From Bacillota bacterium (GTDB lineage Bacteria > Bacillota > Clostridia > Lachnospirales > Lachnospiraceae), in contig JAEWYQ010000005.1 of assembly GCA_023395555.1 (NCBI GenBank), forward strand, positions 1-53,473: 53,473 bases of DNA, written 5' to 3'. The notes below the pieces were generated by a model that made no database searches, was not told the origin of the DNA, and worked only from the letters and a program-made list of their open reading frames with translations. Position 1 is the stretch's first letter. Each line of letters starts with the position of its first letter. Shown one piece after another: positions 42,944 through 51,951 of this stretch. A program made the translations under genes and the position numbers.

Positions 42944-44908
42944 ATGAAACAAACATCGAAGAATGTTATGGGAAAGTTTACAGCCATAATGTTGTTTATT
43001 GTATTGATTATGTTGTCATTTACAGCATGTTATAAAAATGTGAACAATAACAGCAGCAATAACGGTAACGGTAGCAATAACAGTAATAGTAACAATAATA
43101 ACTCGGTCGGCAATGCAGAAGAGGATTATAATGCAGAGCCAACGATAAATACAGAAAGAGTAAAAAGGCTGGCAGGGGGTTATTGGCCTGCACCGCCGGG
43201 ATTTGGAGGGAATTTGATTGGTGCCCAGGTAGGAGATCCCGGAACATATATATACGAATCCATGTTTCTTCTCATCGTAGGAACGGATGAAGTGATACCA
43301 AGGCTCGCAAAGGATTGGAAGCATGAAGGAAATAAGACCATTGTGACTCTGCAGGATAATCGGAAATGGAGTGATGGAACCCCTTTTACCGCAAAAGATA
43401 TGTGGACATATTATATGATTAATATTAATTCCGCTGCAATTAATAAACATTTGGATCAAATCAATGTTTTGGATGAATATACATTAGAGTTCGTCTGGGC
43501 AGAACCGGTAATAGCAGATACTCAGAAAATGCTGTTTCTGGCGGAAGGCTGGCAGGCAGTGACTCCTTATCAGATTTTTGGAGCCTATGCAGATCAGGTT
43601 GCAGAGATTATGAAAAAGGGCGGACAGTATGCCGGTGAAGAGCGGGATAAACGCCCTCCTTTCGGACTCGTATTCGAGGATGAGCAAAAGAAACAGCTGA
43701 AGGAGCTGTATAATGAATTCAAAAATATAGATATTGATGCACCAATCGGAACGGGACCTTATATGGTAGATAAGGTTACGAATGTCGAGGTTGATCTGGT
43801 GGTTAATCCTTATTTCCCCGATGGGGATAAACTGCAGTTCCAAAAGCTCATAATGAGTACCGTGGCTGACTACAATTCACTTTTAACCACGGGAGGAACC
43901 GATAATTTCGTAGGTACGCTGCCCTATGATATGGCAAGGACAATACTTGATGCCAATAAGGATATGGTAATGTATCCTCTGTTGGAACAAAAATGTGTTG
44001 GTGTTATATTTAATACCAATGCCCAGCCATTAAATGATAAGTTGGTTCGACAGGCATTTAATGAAGTGATTAATAAAAAACCGGTACGTGAAGTCGCTAA
44101 CTATTGGGCCGTTGAAAGTGATGTAGCTACTACAGGTCTGGTTCCTTCCTCAATGAGTAAGTATATCGATCAGAATGTGCTTGATAAGATAACCCGTTAT
44201 AGCGGAGATACCGAAAAAGCCGCTCAAATGCTGGAGAATGCAGGCTGGTCCAGAAACAGTGATGGTATCTGGCAGGATATGAATGGCCGTACTTATAAGC
44301 TGGTAATTGCTGCAAATGGCGGCTGGGGTGCACAAGGTATTACCGCAGCAACAGAAATTGCGCAGCAGCTGACAACCTACGGCTTTCCAACCGAAGCAAA
44401 AGCAGTGGAAGCAACCATTATTGTGTCCAATATGAAGGATGGCGCATATGACATGATGATTGATTTTATTGATATGACATGGAATATCACGGATCCCTAT
44501 AAGACATTCAATACCTATTACGGCGAAATTGCAGAAAAGGCAGGGATTGACATGGGCCAGCCACTTATTCTGAAGGATTATGAGGGAAAAGACATTGATG
44601 TTGAGGAAGCCGTGAATTCACTTTTGTTTATGAATGACGATGACGAAGTATACCGCGATTTGGTTGGACGGTTAGCATGGGCTACGAATGATAATGCCAT
44701 TGGAATTAATCTGTATCAGAATGTTATGGCAATTTGGGAGAATAAGGCATCATCAAAAGGCTTGCCGATGGAAGAAGAATTTGATCAATATGACCGTATG
44801 TTGCCTCTGCCTGACACGGATGAGGAGTACGAGGACATTGCTGTGCTGAATAGAGCTTATGCTCCGTTTGCAGAAGTATTTATACGCAATCAAGTAAGAC
44901 CTAAATAA
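42944..44908 (+). CDS. ABC importer substrate-binding lipoprotein (SBP_bac_5, oligopeptide/oligosaccharide)
   Basis: A 654-residue lipoprotein. The signal peptide ends in the lipobox LSFTAC, with Cys30 as the lipid-anchored residue. A 25-residue Asn/Ser-rich linker follows, then the SBP_bac_5 fold: LAKDWKHEGNKTIVTLQDNRKWSDGTPFTAKDMW, GTGPYMVDKV, KLVRQAFNEVINKKPV. This family binds peptides, nickel or oligosaccharides; the neighbouring glycosidases favour oligosaccharides. ATG 42944 is chosen because AAGGAAGGGG precedes it by 8 bases; a GTG at 42938 is too close. About 215 bases upstream contain no gene and probably a promoter. A hairpin follows the stop. Confidence 0.9.
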   Translation: MKQTSKNVMGKFTAIMLFIVLIMLSFTACYKNVNNNSSNNGNGSNNSNSNNNNSVGNAEEDYNAEPTINTERVKRLAGGYWPAPPGFGGNLIGAQVGDPGTYIYESMFLLIVGTDEVIPRLAKDWKHEGNKTIVTLQDNRKWSDGTPFTAKDMWTYYMININSAAINKHLDQINVLDEYTLEFVWAEPVIADTQKMLFLAEGWQAVTPYQIFGAYADQVAEIMKKGGQYAGEERDKRPPFGLVFEDEQKKQLKELYNEFKNIDIDAPIGTGPYMVDKVTNVEVDLVVNPYFPDGDKLQFQKLIMSTVADYNSLLTTGGTDNFVGTLPYDMARTILDANKDMVMYPLLEQKCVGVIFNTNAQPLNDKLVRQAFNEVINKKPVREVANYWAVESDVATTGLVPSSMSKYIDQNVLDKITRYSGDTEKAAQMLENAGWSRNSDGIWQDMNGRTYKLVIAANGGWGAQGITAATEIAQQLTTYGFPTEAKAVEATIIVSNMKDGAYDMMIDFIDMTWNITDPYKTFNTYYGEIAEKAGIDMGQPLILKDYEGKDIDVEEAVNSLLFMNDDDEVYRDLVGRLAWATNDNAIGINLYQNVMAIWENKASSKGLPMEEEFDQYDRMLPLPDTDEEYEDIAVLNRAYAPFAEVFIRNQVRPK

Positions 44909-44924
44909 TGGTTCCTATTTAACA

Positions 44925-44983
44925 CCGGGAAGTTCAGGACATGAAATTTATACCCCTATAAAGCGATGTTTTGAACTTCCTGG
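44925..44983 (+). other. mRNA hairpin between binding-protein and permease genes
   Basis: CCGGGAAGTTCA (44925-44936) pairs with TGAACTTCCTGG (44972-44983) over 12 bp with one G-U. No T run follows, so it is more likely a 3'-protecting hairpin or attenuator that keeps the binding-protein mRNA more abundant than the permease mRNA. Confidence 0.6.
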
Positions 44984-45008
44984 CTGATCTTCTATAAGGT
45001 GGTTTATT

Positions 45009-46004
45009 ATGACAATTAAATTTCTACTAAGAAAGCTAGGAACCTCATTAATAACATTAGTTGCAGTTGTTATTGTGGTTTTTATTGTATTACGTATGAT
45101 GCCCGGTGATATTATTGACCCGAAAGCCAGAGAAGAATCTGCGATGATGGGAATAACCTATCAGGAAGCATACGACCGTGTAGCGGATCGATATAATTAT
45201 AATCCCAGTGAACCCATTGGACAGCAGTTCTTGAGATATGTAAAAGCGCTGTCAAAAGGAGATTTGGGAACATCGATGATCAACCCTAAGGTTACTGTGA
45301 AGAGTGTACTGGCAGTTGCATTGCCATGGACGATTTTTGTCGTTTCTATTTCACTGGTATTAAGTTTTATTATAGGAATGCAGCTTGGTTCAATTATGGC
45401 AATTAAAAGGAAGGGACTTATCAATAATATCATAACCTTTTATGTGACCATAGTTTCAACTGTTCCAAATTATATTGTGGCAATTATCTTGTCTATTATA
45501 TTTGTCTATCAGCTGCAGCTGTTCCCTATGTCCGGTGTTTACAGCATCGATGTAACCCCGGGTTTTAATTTGCCATTTCTGTTGAGTGTAATAAAACATG
45601 CGGTACTTCCGATTGCAACCTATGTTATTACATCAACCGGCGGCTGGGTTCTTAATATGAAGGGCAGCTCAATCAATGTATTGGGAAGTGATTATGTATT
45701 TGCAGCAAGGGCAAGAGGAATTCCGAATAAAATTATTATCCGGAGGTATATGAAGAAAAATGCCATGATACCTATGGTAACGCTATTAGCTATGAGCTTT
45801 GGAGGAATGATTGGCGGAGCTCCATTGATTGAAGGACAATTCCAGTATCTTGGAATGGGCACTTATTTGACAAAAGCATTAGGTGAACGTGATTATATCC
45901 TGTATCAGGGATTGTTATTAGTTATTTCAGTTTCGGTTATCATGGCAAATCTCATAGCAGACCTGTTATACAGTAAATTGGATCCCAGGATAAGATTGGA
46001 GTAA
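45009..46004 (+). CDS. ABC importer permease, DppB/OppB type
   Basis: A 331-residue membrane permease with six helices. The N-terminal FLLRKLGTSLITLVAVVIVVFIVLRMMPGD is typical of the DppB side, followed by an outside loop with Tyr/Asn-rich helices. The EAA coupling loop is YVFAARARGIPNKIIIRRYMKKNAMIP. The subunit pairs with the DppC-type permease that starts 4 bases downstream. ATG 45009 follows AAGGTGG. Substrate is set by the binding protein. Confidence 0.92.
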   Translation: MTIKFLLRKLGTSLITLVAVVIVVFIVLRMMPGDIIDPKAREESAMMGITYQEAYDRVADRYNYNPSEPIGQQFLRYVKALSKGDLGTSMINPKVTVKSVLAVALPWTIFVVSISLVLSFIIGMQLGSIMAIKRKGLINNIITFYVTIVSTVPNYIVAIILSIIFVYQLQLFPMSGVYSIDVTPGFNLPFLLSVIKHAVLPIATYVITSTGGWVLNMKGSSINVLGSDYVFAARARGIPNKIIIRRYMKKNAMIPMVTLLAMSFGGMIGGAPLIEGQFQYLGMGTYLTKALGERDYILYQGLLLVISVSVIMANLIADLLYSKLDPRIRLE

Positions 46005-46008
46005 TAAT

Positions 46009-46875
46009 ATGGGCAGATTCATTAAATCTTTTAAGGATTTCTTTAAAGTAATATTCCGTAATCGTCAGGCTACCATTGGTTTTTTTATACTTTTGATGTT
46101 TGTTCTTATGGCAACGGTTGGTGTTGCCATCACACCTCTGGATATGACGGTGGATTATGCGAACCGTTTTCAGATGCCATCCTTTGCTCATCTATTGGGA
46201 ACGGATTATGTGGGTAGGGATATTATGGCGCAGGTGATTTACGGATCTAAGGACGTAATAACGCTGGGTATTGTATGCGCGGTTATGGCTGTTGGCATCG
46301 GTGTCGTGATTGGTTCTGCCGCTGCATTTGTAGGTGGTTTTGTGGATACCGCACTGAATTTTGTCATAAATATATTCCTTACCATTCCGGCGTTCCCTTT
46401 GATGCTGATTTTAGCAGTATCCTTTAATGTACAAAATATATGGGCAGCAGGTTTTATCCTGGCTATTGTATCCTGGGGTGGTGTAGCACGAATTGTTCGC
46501 GGACAAATCCTGTCCTTAAAGCATGCAGAGTACATTGTTGCATGCCGTATTATGGGACTGAGCAATATATATATCATCTTCAGGGAAATTCTTCCGAATA
46601 TGGTTTCTTTACTGGCAGTACAAGTGATAGGTCTGTTCCAAAGCGGTATTGCTTCCAGTATGGGTTTAATGATGCTGGGAGTTCTGACATATCGTCCGAC
46701 AAACTGGGGTGTCATGTTAAGCTTAGCATTACAGAACACGGGAATAGCGTATAATCCAAAGGGCTTGATTTACTTTACTACTCCAATTGTATGTCTGGCA
46801 TTATTGCAACTTGGCTGTATTTTCTTCAGCAGTGGAATGGATGAAGCTTTAAATCCAAGGCTAAGAACGGAGTAA
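46009..46875 (+). CDS. ABC importer permease, DppC/OppC type
   Basis: A 288-residue permease with the N-terminal OppC_N segment (FFKVIFRNRQATIGFFILLMFV), HLLGTDYVGRDIMAQVIYGSKDVITLGIVC (the conserved GTD-x-G-RD block) and the EAA loop YIVACRIMGLSNIYIIFREILPNM. It forms the heterodimer with the preceding DppB-type protein. The start ATG 46009 follows GGAGTAATA, 4 bases behind the previous stop. Confidence 0.92.
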   Translation: MGRFIKSFKDFFKVIFRNRQATIGFFILLMFVLMATVGVAITPLDMTVDYANRFQMPSFAHLLGTDYVGRDIMAQVIYGSKDVITLGIVCAVMAVGIGVVIGSAAAFVGGFVDTALNFVINIFLTIPAFPLMLILAVSFNVQNIWAAGFILAIVSWGGVARIVRGQILSLKHAEYIVACRIMGLSNIYIIFREILPNMVSLLAVQVIGLFQSGIASSMGLMMLGVLTYRPTNWGVMLSLALQNTGIAYNPKGLIYFTTPIVCLALLQLGCIFFSSGMDEALNPRLRTE

Positions 46876-46910
46876 TGAAGGATAAAAAGTAAGAGAGGCT
46901 TGGTTATTTT

Positions 46911-47906
46911 ATGAAAAGCAATTGTATAGAAGTGAAAGACTTAACAGTAGAATTTAAGAAACCAAGAGGTATTTTGAAAGCGGTTAATCATGTGGATTTT
47001 GATCTTCGTGAGGGTTGCGTTACAGCGCTTGTCGGAGAAAGCGGCAGCGGAAAAAGTACTTTGGCGTTTACGATGTTGAATATGGTAAATGCCTCTGGTA
47101 AAGTAACCTCCGGTAAAGTTCTGTATGATGGAGCAAATATTTTGGAGTTTAAGAATGATAAACTTCTGAAATACAGATGGAAAGATGTATCTATGATATT
47201 CCAGTCAGCACAGAGCTCACTAAATCCGCTGATGACGGTCAGGCAGCATTTTTGGGAAACCTATCTGATTCATAATCCAAATGCAAAGGAAGAGGAAATG
47301 ATCGGCCATTTCCGGCAGCTATTAGAGGATGTCCGATTAGACCCGGACAGGGTATTGAAATTATATCCGCACGAATTGTCCGGTGGTATGAAACAAAGAG
47401 TAATGATTGCCTTCAGTATGCTTTTAAATCCACGGGTCATCATTTTGGATGAACCTACAACAGCTTTAGATGTTATAACACAGGATTATATTTTTTCAAT
47501 TCTTGATAAAATACATAATGAAACGGATGTATCGATGCTGCTGTTAACTCATGATATTGGGGTTGTTGCTAAGGTGGCGGACCGTATTGCAGTTATGTAT
47601 GCCGGCCGGATCGTTGAGGTAGGTGATATTTTTACGGTATTTGCTGAAACAGCTCATCCCTATGCCAATGCTTTAATTACGGCGGCCCCCTCTTTGCTGG
47701 ATACAATGGATGATAAGGAGCCGATTAAAGGAGCTCCGCCGGACCTGATTGATCTTCCTTCTGGATGCGCATTCCATCCCAGATGTGCTTATGCTACAGA
47801 AAAATGTAGGGGTGAAGTGCCTTCTTTGGTTGAAGTCAGTGAGGACCATTATGCAGCATGTCATTACAATGGATGCTGCAGAAAGGAGAAGAAGGCTCAT
47901 GAGTAA
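46911..47906 (+). CDS. ABC importer ATPase, OppD/DppD type
   Basis: A 331-residue ATPase: Walker A GESGSGKST, Q-loop MIFQSAQSSLNPLM, signature LSGGMKQRV, Walker B VIILDEPTTALD, switch His in LLTHDIGVVA. The C-terminal oligo_HPY domain has GAPPDLIDLPSGCAFHPRCAY and several Cys (CAFHPRCAYATEKC) of the type that can bind an iron-sulphur cluster in DppD. It powers the importer together with the next gene, which overlaps it by 8 bases. Some OppD homologues are shared among transporters; the tight order here speaks for a dedicated one. Confidence 0.93.
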   Translation: MKSNCIEVKDLTVEFKKPRGILKAVNHVDFDLREGCVTALVGESGSGKSTLAFTMLNMVNASGKVTSGKVLYDGANILEFKNDKLLKYRWKDVSMIFQSAQSSLNPLMTVRQHFWETYLIHNPNAKEEEMIGHFRQLLEDVRLDPDRVLKLYPHELSGGMKQRVMIAFSMLLNPRVIILDEPTTALDVITQDYIFSILDKIHNETDVSMLLLTHDIGVVAKVADRIAVMYAGRIVEVGDIFTVFAETAHPYANALITAAPSLLDTMDDKEPIKGAPPDLIDLPSGCAFHPRCAYATEKCRGEVPSLVEVSEDHYAACHYNGCCRKEKKAHE

Positions 47907-48945
47907 TGTGAAAAACGCCCAAAACGTTCCTCTTATGTCATTAGAGCATGTGGATATGTATTATGAAAGCAGACGTGGTTTCCTGAAAGAGCCTTTTCGT
48001 GTCGGTGCTGTTGTTGATATCAATATAGATATTCACAGTGGAGAGGTATTAGCTATCGTTGGTGAAAGCGGATGCGGTAAGACAACGTTAGGCAATGTGA
48101 TTATAGGTATGCTGAAACCAACGGGAGGAAAGATTTATTTTAATGGAAAAGATATCTATGGCATGGATAAGTCGGCACATAAAGAATTTCGCAGATCTGT
48201 GCAATTGGTTCAACAGGATTCCTATGCAGCATTAAATCCGGTAAAAACCTTGCGACATTCCTTATGCGGCCCGGTATTACACAAAAAGATTGCGAAAAAC
48301 AGGGCAGATGCTTTGAAAATGGTATATGAAGCATTGGACATGGTAGGAATCAATCACGAGGAACTAGACAAGTATCCGCATGAACTTTCCGGAGGGCAGA
48401 GACAGCGCATTCTTATGGCGAGGGCAATTCTAATGAAGCCGAAATTAATTGTAGCTGACGAGCCTGTCTCCATGATTGATGTATCCCTCCGTATATCAAT
48501 TCTGAACTTGATGACAAAACTGAACAAAACATTAGACATCGCATTTGTCTATATTACCCATGATTTTGGAACAGCCCGCTATATCGCAAGAGATGGGAAT
48601 ATCGGCGTCATGTATCTTGGGAAATTAGTGGAGTACGGAAATGTTCAGGAAGTAATAGAGCATCCGTCACACCCGTATCTTCAGGCCTTGTTAATCGCTG
48701 TACCGATCCCTGATCCAACAATTGCGAAAAAAAAGAGGGAGTTACCACTGAAGAGTATTGATATGCCAAGTGCAGCATTTCCCCCTTCCGGCTGCCGGTT
48801 CCATCCACGCTGCTGTTATGCGGAGAATATTTGCATGAAAGACGAACCGGAATTCTTAAAACATGGAAATGGATTGTGTGCCTGCCATAGGGTGAAGGAT
48901 ATACCGGAATGGTCATTACGCAAGGATAAGCTGAGTTCAGAATAA
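47899..48945 (+). CDS. ABC importer ATPase, OppF/DppF type
   Basis: A 348-residue ATPase starting at ATG 47899 with AAAGGAG upstream; a longer frame from 47749 lies in the preceding gene and is not used. Motifs: Walker A GESGCGKTT, Q-loop LVQQDSYAALNP, signature LSGGQRQRI, Walker B LIVADEPVSMID and switch His in YITHDFGTA. In Walker B-D the usual SALD is SMID, a variant seen in this subfamily. The C-terminal segment has the Cys-rich FHPRCCYAENIC. It forms a heterodimer with the OppD-type protein. It closes the five-gene importer set that starts with the binding protein at 42944. Confidence 0.93.
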   Translation: MSNVKNAQNVPLMSLEHVDMYYESRRGFLKEPFRVGAVVDINIDIHSGEVLAIVGESGCGKTTLGNVIIGMLKPTGGKIYFNGKDIYGMDKSAHKEFRRSVQLVQQDSYAALNPVKTLRHSLCGPVLHKKIAKNRADALKMVYEALDMVGINHEELDKYPHELSGGQRQRILMARAILMKPKLIVADEPVSMIDVSLRISILNLMTKLNKTLDIAFVYITHDFGTARYIARDGNIGVMYLGKLVEYGNVQEVIEHPSHPYLQALLIAVPIPDPTIAKKKRELPLKSIDMPSAAFPPSGCRFHPRCCYAENICMKDEPEFLKHGNGLCACHRVKDIPEWSLRKDKLSSE

Positions 48946-48972
48946 TGTTCAACACAGGAAAGGATGACTATC

Positions 48973-49170
48973 ATGGATCGGACTTCTGTTTATAAAGGTT
49001 TTCTGGTAGCTGTTATCATATTATTAATACTGATTTTGTTCTGCTTACTTAACCTGGAAGCAGGTACATCATCGTATTATTTATGTGTCTTTTCTTTAAT
49101 TATAGATATACCGTTTTTGATTTTTCTTTTACTAAAAATCCGAAAAGCAACAAAGGAAAGGTCCGATTAG
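48973..49170 (+). CDS. Small two-helix membrane protein
   Basis: A 65-residue protein with two membrane helices (VAVIILLILILFCLLNL and LCVFSLIIDIPFLIFLLL) and a basic, acidic-mixed tail (KIRKATKERSD). ATG 48973 is chosen since AGGAAAGG ends 9 bases before; ATG 48964 is too close. It lies 27 bases behind the OppF-type gene, so it belongs to the importer operon and may be an accessory subunit or a membrane-sensing peptide. No family recognised. Confidence 0.6.
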   Translation: MDRTSVYKGFLVAVIILLILILFCLLNLEAGTSSYYLCVFSLIIDIPFLIFLLLKIRKATKERSD

Positions 49171-49197
49171 TAGCAATATTGGCATGATCGAATTTTA

Positions 49198-49230
49198 ACT
49201 TATCCAGCAACGGTAAACAGTTGGATAAGT
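49198..49230 (+). terminator. Hairpin after the importer operon
   Basis: ACTTATCCA (49198-49206) pairs perfectly with TGGATAAGT (49222-49230). The following sequence is A/T-rich (ATAAAATATAAAA) without a clean T run, so it may be a weak terminator or a leader element of the next gene. Confidence 0.45.
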
Positions 49231-49263
49231 ATAAAATATAAAAAATCTAGGAGGAACTATAGA

Positions 49264-50211
49264 ATGAAGAAAGCGAAAAAAGTAGTTGGATTAATCATGG
49301 TAGTAGCATTAGCACTAATATCCTTAACCGCCTGTAAAGCTGGAGTACCAAATTATGATTTAACCTTTGATCCGGTTACGCAAGAGGGCACAGCGAATTT
49401 TACCGTTCGCATTCCAAAGAATGATGTACCTGAGGTAGGCAACAATTTTGATAAAACAAATGAAGTAGGCTATATCAAATCTCCCGAAGCTCTTTTAGAG
49501 TTATTTAAAAGCTCCGTTCCTAACGGATATGAAGTAACTTTAACAGATGAGCCTAAGATGGTAACAAATGATAATGGTGATGAGGTTGACCAGGGTGATT
49601 TTGCCTTTACATTAACCTTTCGTTTTAAAGGGATTGAGGACTATAACAAGAAAATCATGAATCTGGTAGGTCAGTCCAGCTGGGATGGGGCAAATAATAG
49701 TGCCAAAACAACAGCTGAAGCAAACGGCACTGCATTTACAAAAATAGAACCCGCAACGCTGACGATAGAGCCGGATGGAGATAAACAAGTCGTTACCTTC
49801 AAAGAAGACTTAAGGGTAATCGATGTCATTGGATACTGGGCATACACAGTATTGACATCTGATAAAACGGGAGTATGGAATGATGTTTATAAGGATGTAT
49901 ATCCGGATTATCCTGTAAACTTTGGTAACACCATAAATCTGGATTTGGCAAAATATACAATTGATTTTGGCGGCAATGTCCAAGAATACAGACACGGCGC
50001 AGAAATTGTAATAGTTAAGGCTACTGTTGATGCGGTTGAGACAGCGAATACCGATACTACACCTGATCAAAGCAACAACACAGATGAAGCTACAACAGAT
50101 ATACCCAAAACAGGTGAAAATCTGTATGGTGGCTACATACTCGCGGCTGTAGCAGCAATTTTATTAGTTGGTGTTGTCATCGGAGGCCGTAAAATTAAAA
50201 AAGCAGAATAA
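49264..50211 (+). CDS. Surface protein with lipobox and LPxTG-like sorting signal
   Basis: A 315-residue exported protein. The N-terminus is a lipoprotein signal (KKAKKVVGLIMVVALALIS, lipobox LTAC, Cys24). The central 220 residues form a beta-rich domain of unknown family. A Thr/Asn/Asp-rich spacer (TANTDTTPDQSNNTDEATTD) leads to IPKTGE, then a membrane helix (YILAAVAAILLVGVVIG) and the tail GRKIKKAE, the layout of a sortase sorting signal (LPxTG variant). A protein with both anchors would be attached at both ends, which is unusual; alternatively one signal is inactive. ATG 49264 follows GGAGG. No partner gene is evident; the importer operon lies upstream. Confidence 0.72.
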   Translation: MKKAKKVVGLIMVVALALISLTACKAGVPNYDLTFDPVTQEGTANFTVRIPKNDVPEVGNNFDKTNEVGYIKSPEALLELFKSSVPNGYEVTLTDEPKMVTNDNGDEVDQGDFAFTLTFRFKGIEDYNKKIMNLVGQSSWDGANNSAKTTAEANGTAFTKIEPATLTIEPDGDKQVVTFKEDLRVIDVIGYWAYTVLTSDKTGVWNDVYKDVYPDYPVNFGNTINLDLAKYTIDFGGNVQEYRHGAEIVIVKATVDAVETANTDTTPDQSNNTDEATTDIPKTGENLYGGYILAAVAAILLVGVVIGGRKIKKAE

Positions 50212-50235
50212 TCGTTTAAAAATATGATACAGGCG

Positions 50236-50272
50236 AAGACGGCGGCTCATGAGAACGAGTCTCCGTCTTTTC
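50236..50272 (+). terminator. Rho-independent terminator after the surface protein gene
   Basis: AAGACGG (50236-50242) pairs with CCGTCTT (50263-50269), with a further inner CTC/GAG stem, followed by TTTT. Confidence 0.75.
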
Positions 50273-50337
50273 CTATCCGCGACGATAGAAATTCTCACCA
50301 AGCGTGAATTCTATTGTATATGTTGTAAAAATATAGT

Positions 50338-50582
50338 GGGAATGGAATTGGTGAAAAATTCATAGAGACGATTTCAAGGGAAGCTTATGAAGAAGCCGGG
50401 ATAAAAGTAAAGGATTCATTTTCATAACCTCCAGCTATGAAGGTACTATTTTGCATAATACGGAAGAGGCACATAAGCATGAATTCTTTTCGAAGGATAA
50501 TTTACCAGAAAATATCAATGAATTTGACAAGATATATTTAAAAGACTGGAAAAATTTTAATGGTAATGTTATCATTGACTAG
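50338..50582 (+). pseudogene. NUDIX hydrolase remnant
   Basis: The stretch encodes a NUDIX box (GEKFIETISREAYEEAGIKV, fitting G-x5-E-x7-REUxEExGU) in one frame up to TAA 50425-50427, then the C-terminal end (FITSSYEG, EAHKHEFFSKDNLPENI) in another frame up to TAG 50580-50582. The N-terminal half is absent and the two parts are joined by a frameshift. It is a dead hydrolase gene. Confidence 0.8.
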
Positions 50583-50637
50583 CAAGCAATAATTTTAAAT
50601 AGGGTACTTTAATCTTTATAGGGGAGAATTAAAACAG

Positions 50638-51696
50638 ATGAGTAGAAAAAAACGAAAAACTATTATCATTCTCGGTGTTGTCTTGATTACATTGCTGTTC
50701 GTTGTTCCGTTTGGTCTTGCGGCAATGATATATGAGGATAACTTTGGCAGCCGCTATACTTCCTATGCGCCAATGTCACGAAGCATGGAGGAATTTGAGG
50801 GACTAAGCTCACAAAGATATACCTTCAAGTCAAAGCAAGGGCAGACACTGGTTGGCTATAAATATTACAGGGATTTAGAGAAGGTGAAGGGGCTTGTGGT
50901 GATAGCCCACGGTCTGGGCGGAGGCGGACATAATTCCTACATGGATGTGGCTGACCTGTTCACATCAAGGGGGTATCTTGTATTTGCCTATGACGCAACG
51001 GGAAATGATGAAAGTGAAGGCGATGCGGTAAGAGGAATACCCCAGGGATTAATTGACCTGGATTATGCGCTGCGGTTTGTAAAGGAAACGCCAGACTTTA
51101 AGGATTTACCCATTATGCTGTTTGGGCATAGCTGGGGAGGATATTCCGCGGGCAGTGTACTCAATCTTCATCCCCAGGTAAAAGCCGTAGTTATGGTTGC
51201 TGGTTTTAATAAGTCTATGGATATCATTTATGAAGAAGGAAAAAGGATCGCCGGTGATGGGATCGACGTTCTTATGCCCTTCCTTACCCTATATGAGAAA
51301 ATCAAATTTGGAAAATATGCTTCCTATAGCTGTATCGAAGGCTTTGAAAATACGGATACCGAAGTGATGATAATACATAGCGCAGATGATGAGATGATTT
51401 CCCAGGAGCTAAGCTTCAATCTCTTTTACGAGCCTTATAACAATAACCCCAGGTTTCATTTTGTGAAATATGATGACAGAGGGCATAATTATGTTTATTA
51501 TTCTGCCGCATCGCATAGCTATAGAAATGAATTCAATAAAGCCTTTGAGGAATACTATAATTCATTAAAGGAAGAACTAACTGCTGAGTTAAAGACAGCC
51601 TATTTTAAGGATCATCTTGATAAGAAATCACTGTTTGATCTGGATCAGGAGCTTATGGACAGCATTGTGACGCTTTACGATAATGCTGCCCGGTAA
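50638..51696 (+). CDS. Alpha/beta hydrolase, membrane-anchored
   Basis: A 352-residue serine hydrolase. The N-terminal helix (TIIILGVVLITLLFVVPFGLAAMI) exports or anchors it. The fold shows the oxyanion region VIAHGLGGGGHNSYMDVADLF, the nucleophile elbow GHSWGGYSAG (Ser of GxSxG), the Asp in IIHSADDEMI and the final His in DDRGHNYVYYS. This is like YqkD/BAAT-like esterases of Firmicutes; substrate unknown. ATG 50638 follows AGGGGAG. Confidence 0.87.
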   Translation: MSRKKRKTIIILGVVLITLLFVVPFGLAAMIYEDNFGSRYTSYAPMSRSMEEFEGLSSQRYTFKSKQGQTLVGYKYYRDLEKVKGLVVIAHGLGGGGHNSYMDVADLFTSRGYLVFAYDATGNDESEGDAVRGIPQGLIDLDYALRFVKETPDFKDLPIMLFGHSWGGYSAGSVLNLHPQVKAVVMVAGFNKSMDIIYEEGKRIAGDGIDVLMPFLTLYEKIKFGKYASYSCIEGFENTDTEVMIIHSADDEMISQELSFNLFYEPYNNNPRFHFVKYDDRGHNYVYYSAASHSYRNEFNKAFEEYYNSLKEELTAELKTAYFKDHLDKKSLFDLDQELMDSIVTLYDNAAR

Positions 51697-51951
51697 TGTT
51701 TTTAAGGAGAATTTATATTCTCGTTTGGAATATGTATTAACCTCGAGAAAGCCTTGAAATATAGTTTGATGGGTGAAGTCAAGGGAATATTAATGGAGGG
51801 AAAAACCATGCAGGCATGGATGAAAGAAATACACTGATTCGAGAAATAGATGAAGCGGAGGATGCAGAAAATACGGGCGAGAAACCCAACCTGCCTTCTT
51901 GATGGGGTTGAACATGTTATTGAAATGAAAGTCCGGCAAACAGGAGAGAAA
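51697..51951. other. Intergenic region with degenerate frames
   Basis: No intact gene is visible. Short frames look protein-like (SLMGEVKGILMEGKTM, then NTLIREIDEAEDAENTGEK in another frame) and could be remains of a small gene such as an antitoxin; this is unproven. Confidence 0.3.

Noticed and set aside
47749..47898. Longer start for the OppF-type ATPase gene
   Set aside because: This frame lies in the preceding ATPase gene, lacks a ribosome site and has no ABC homology; AAAGGAG serves ATG 47899.
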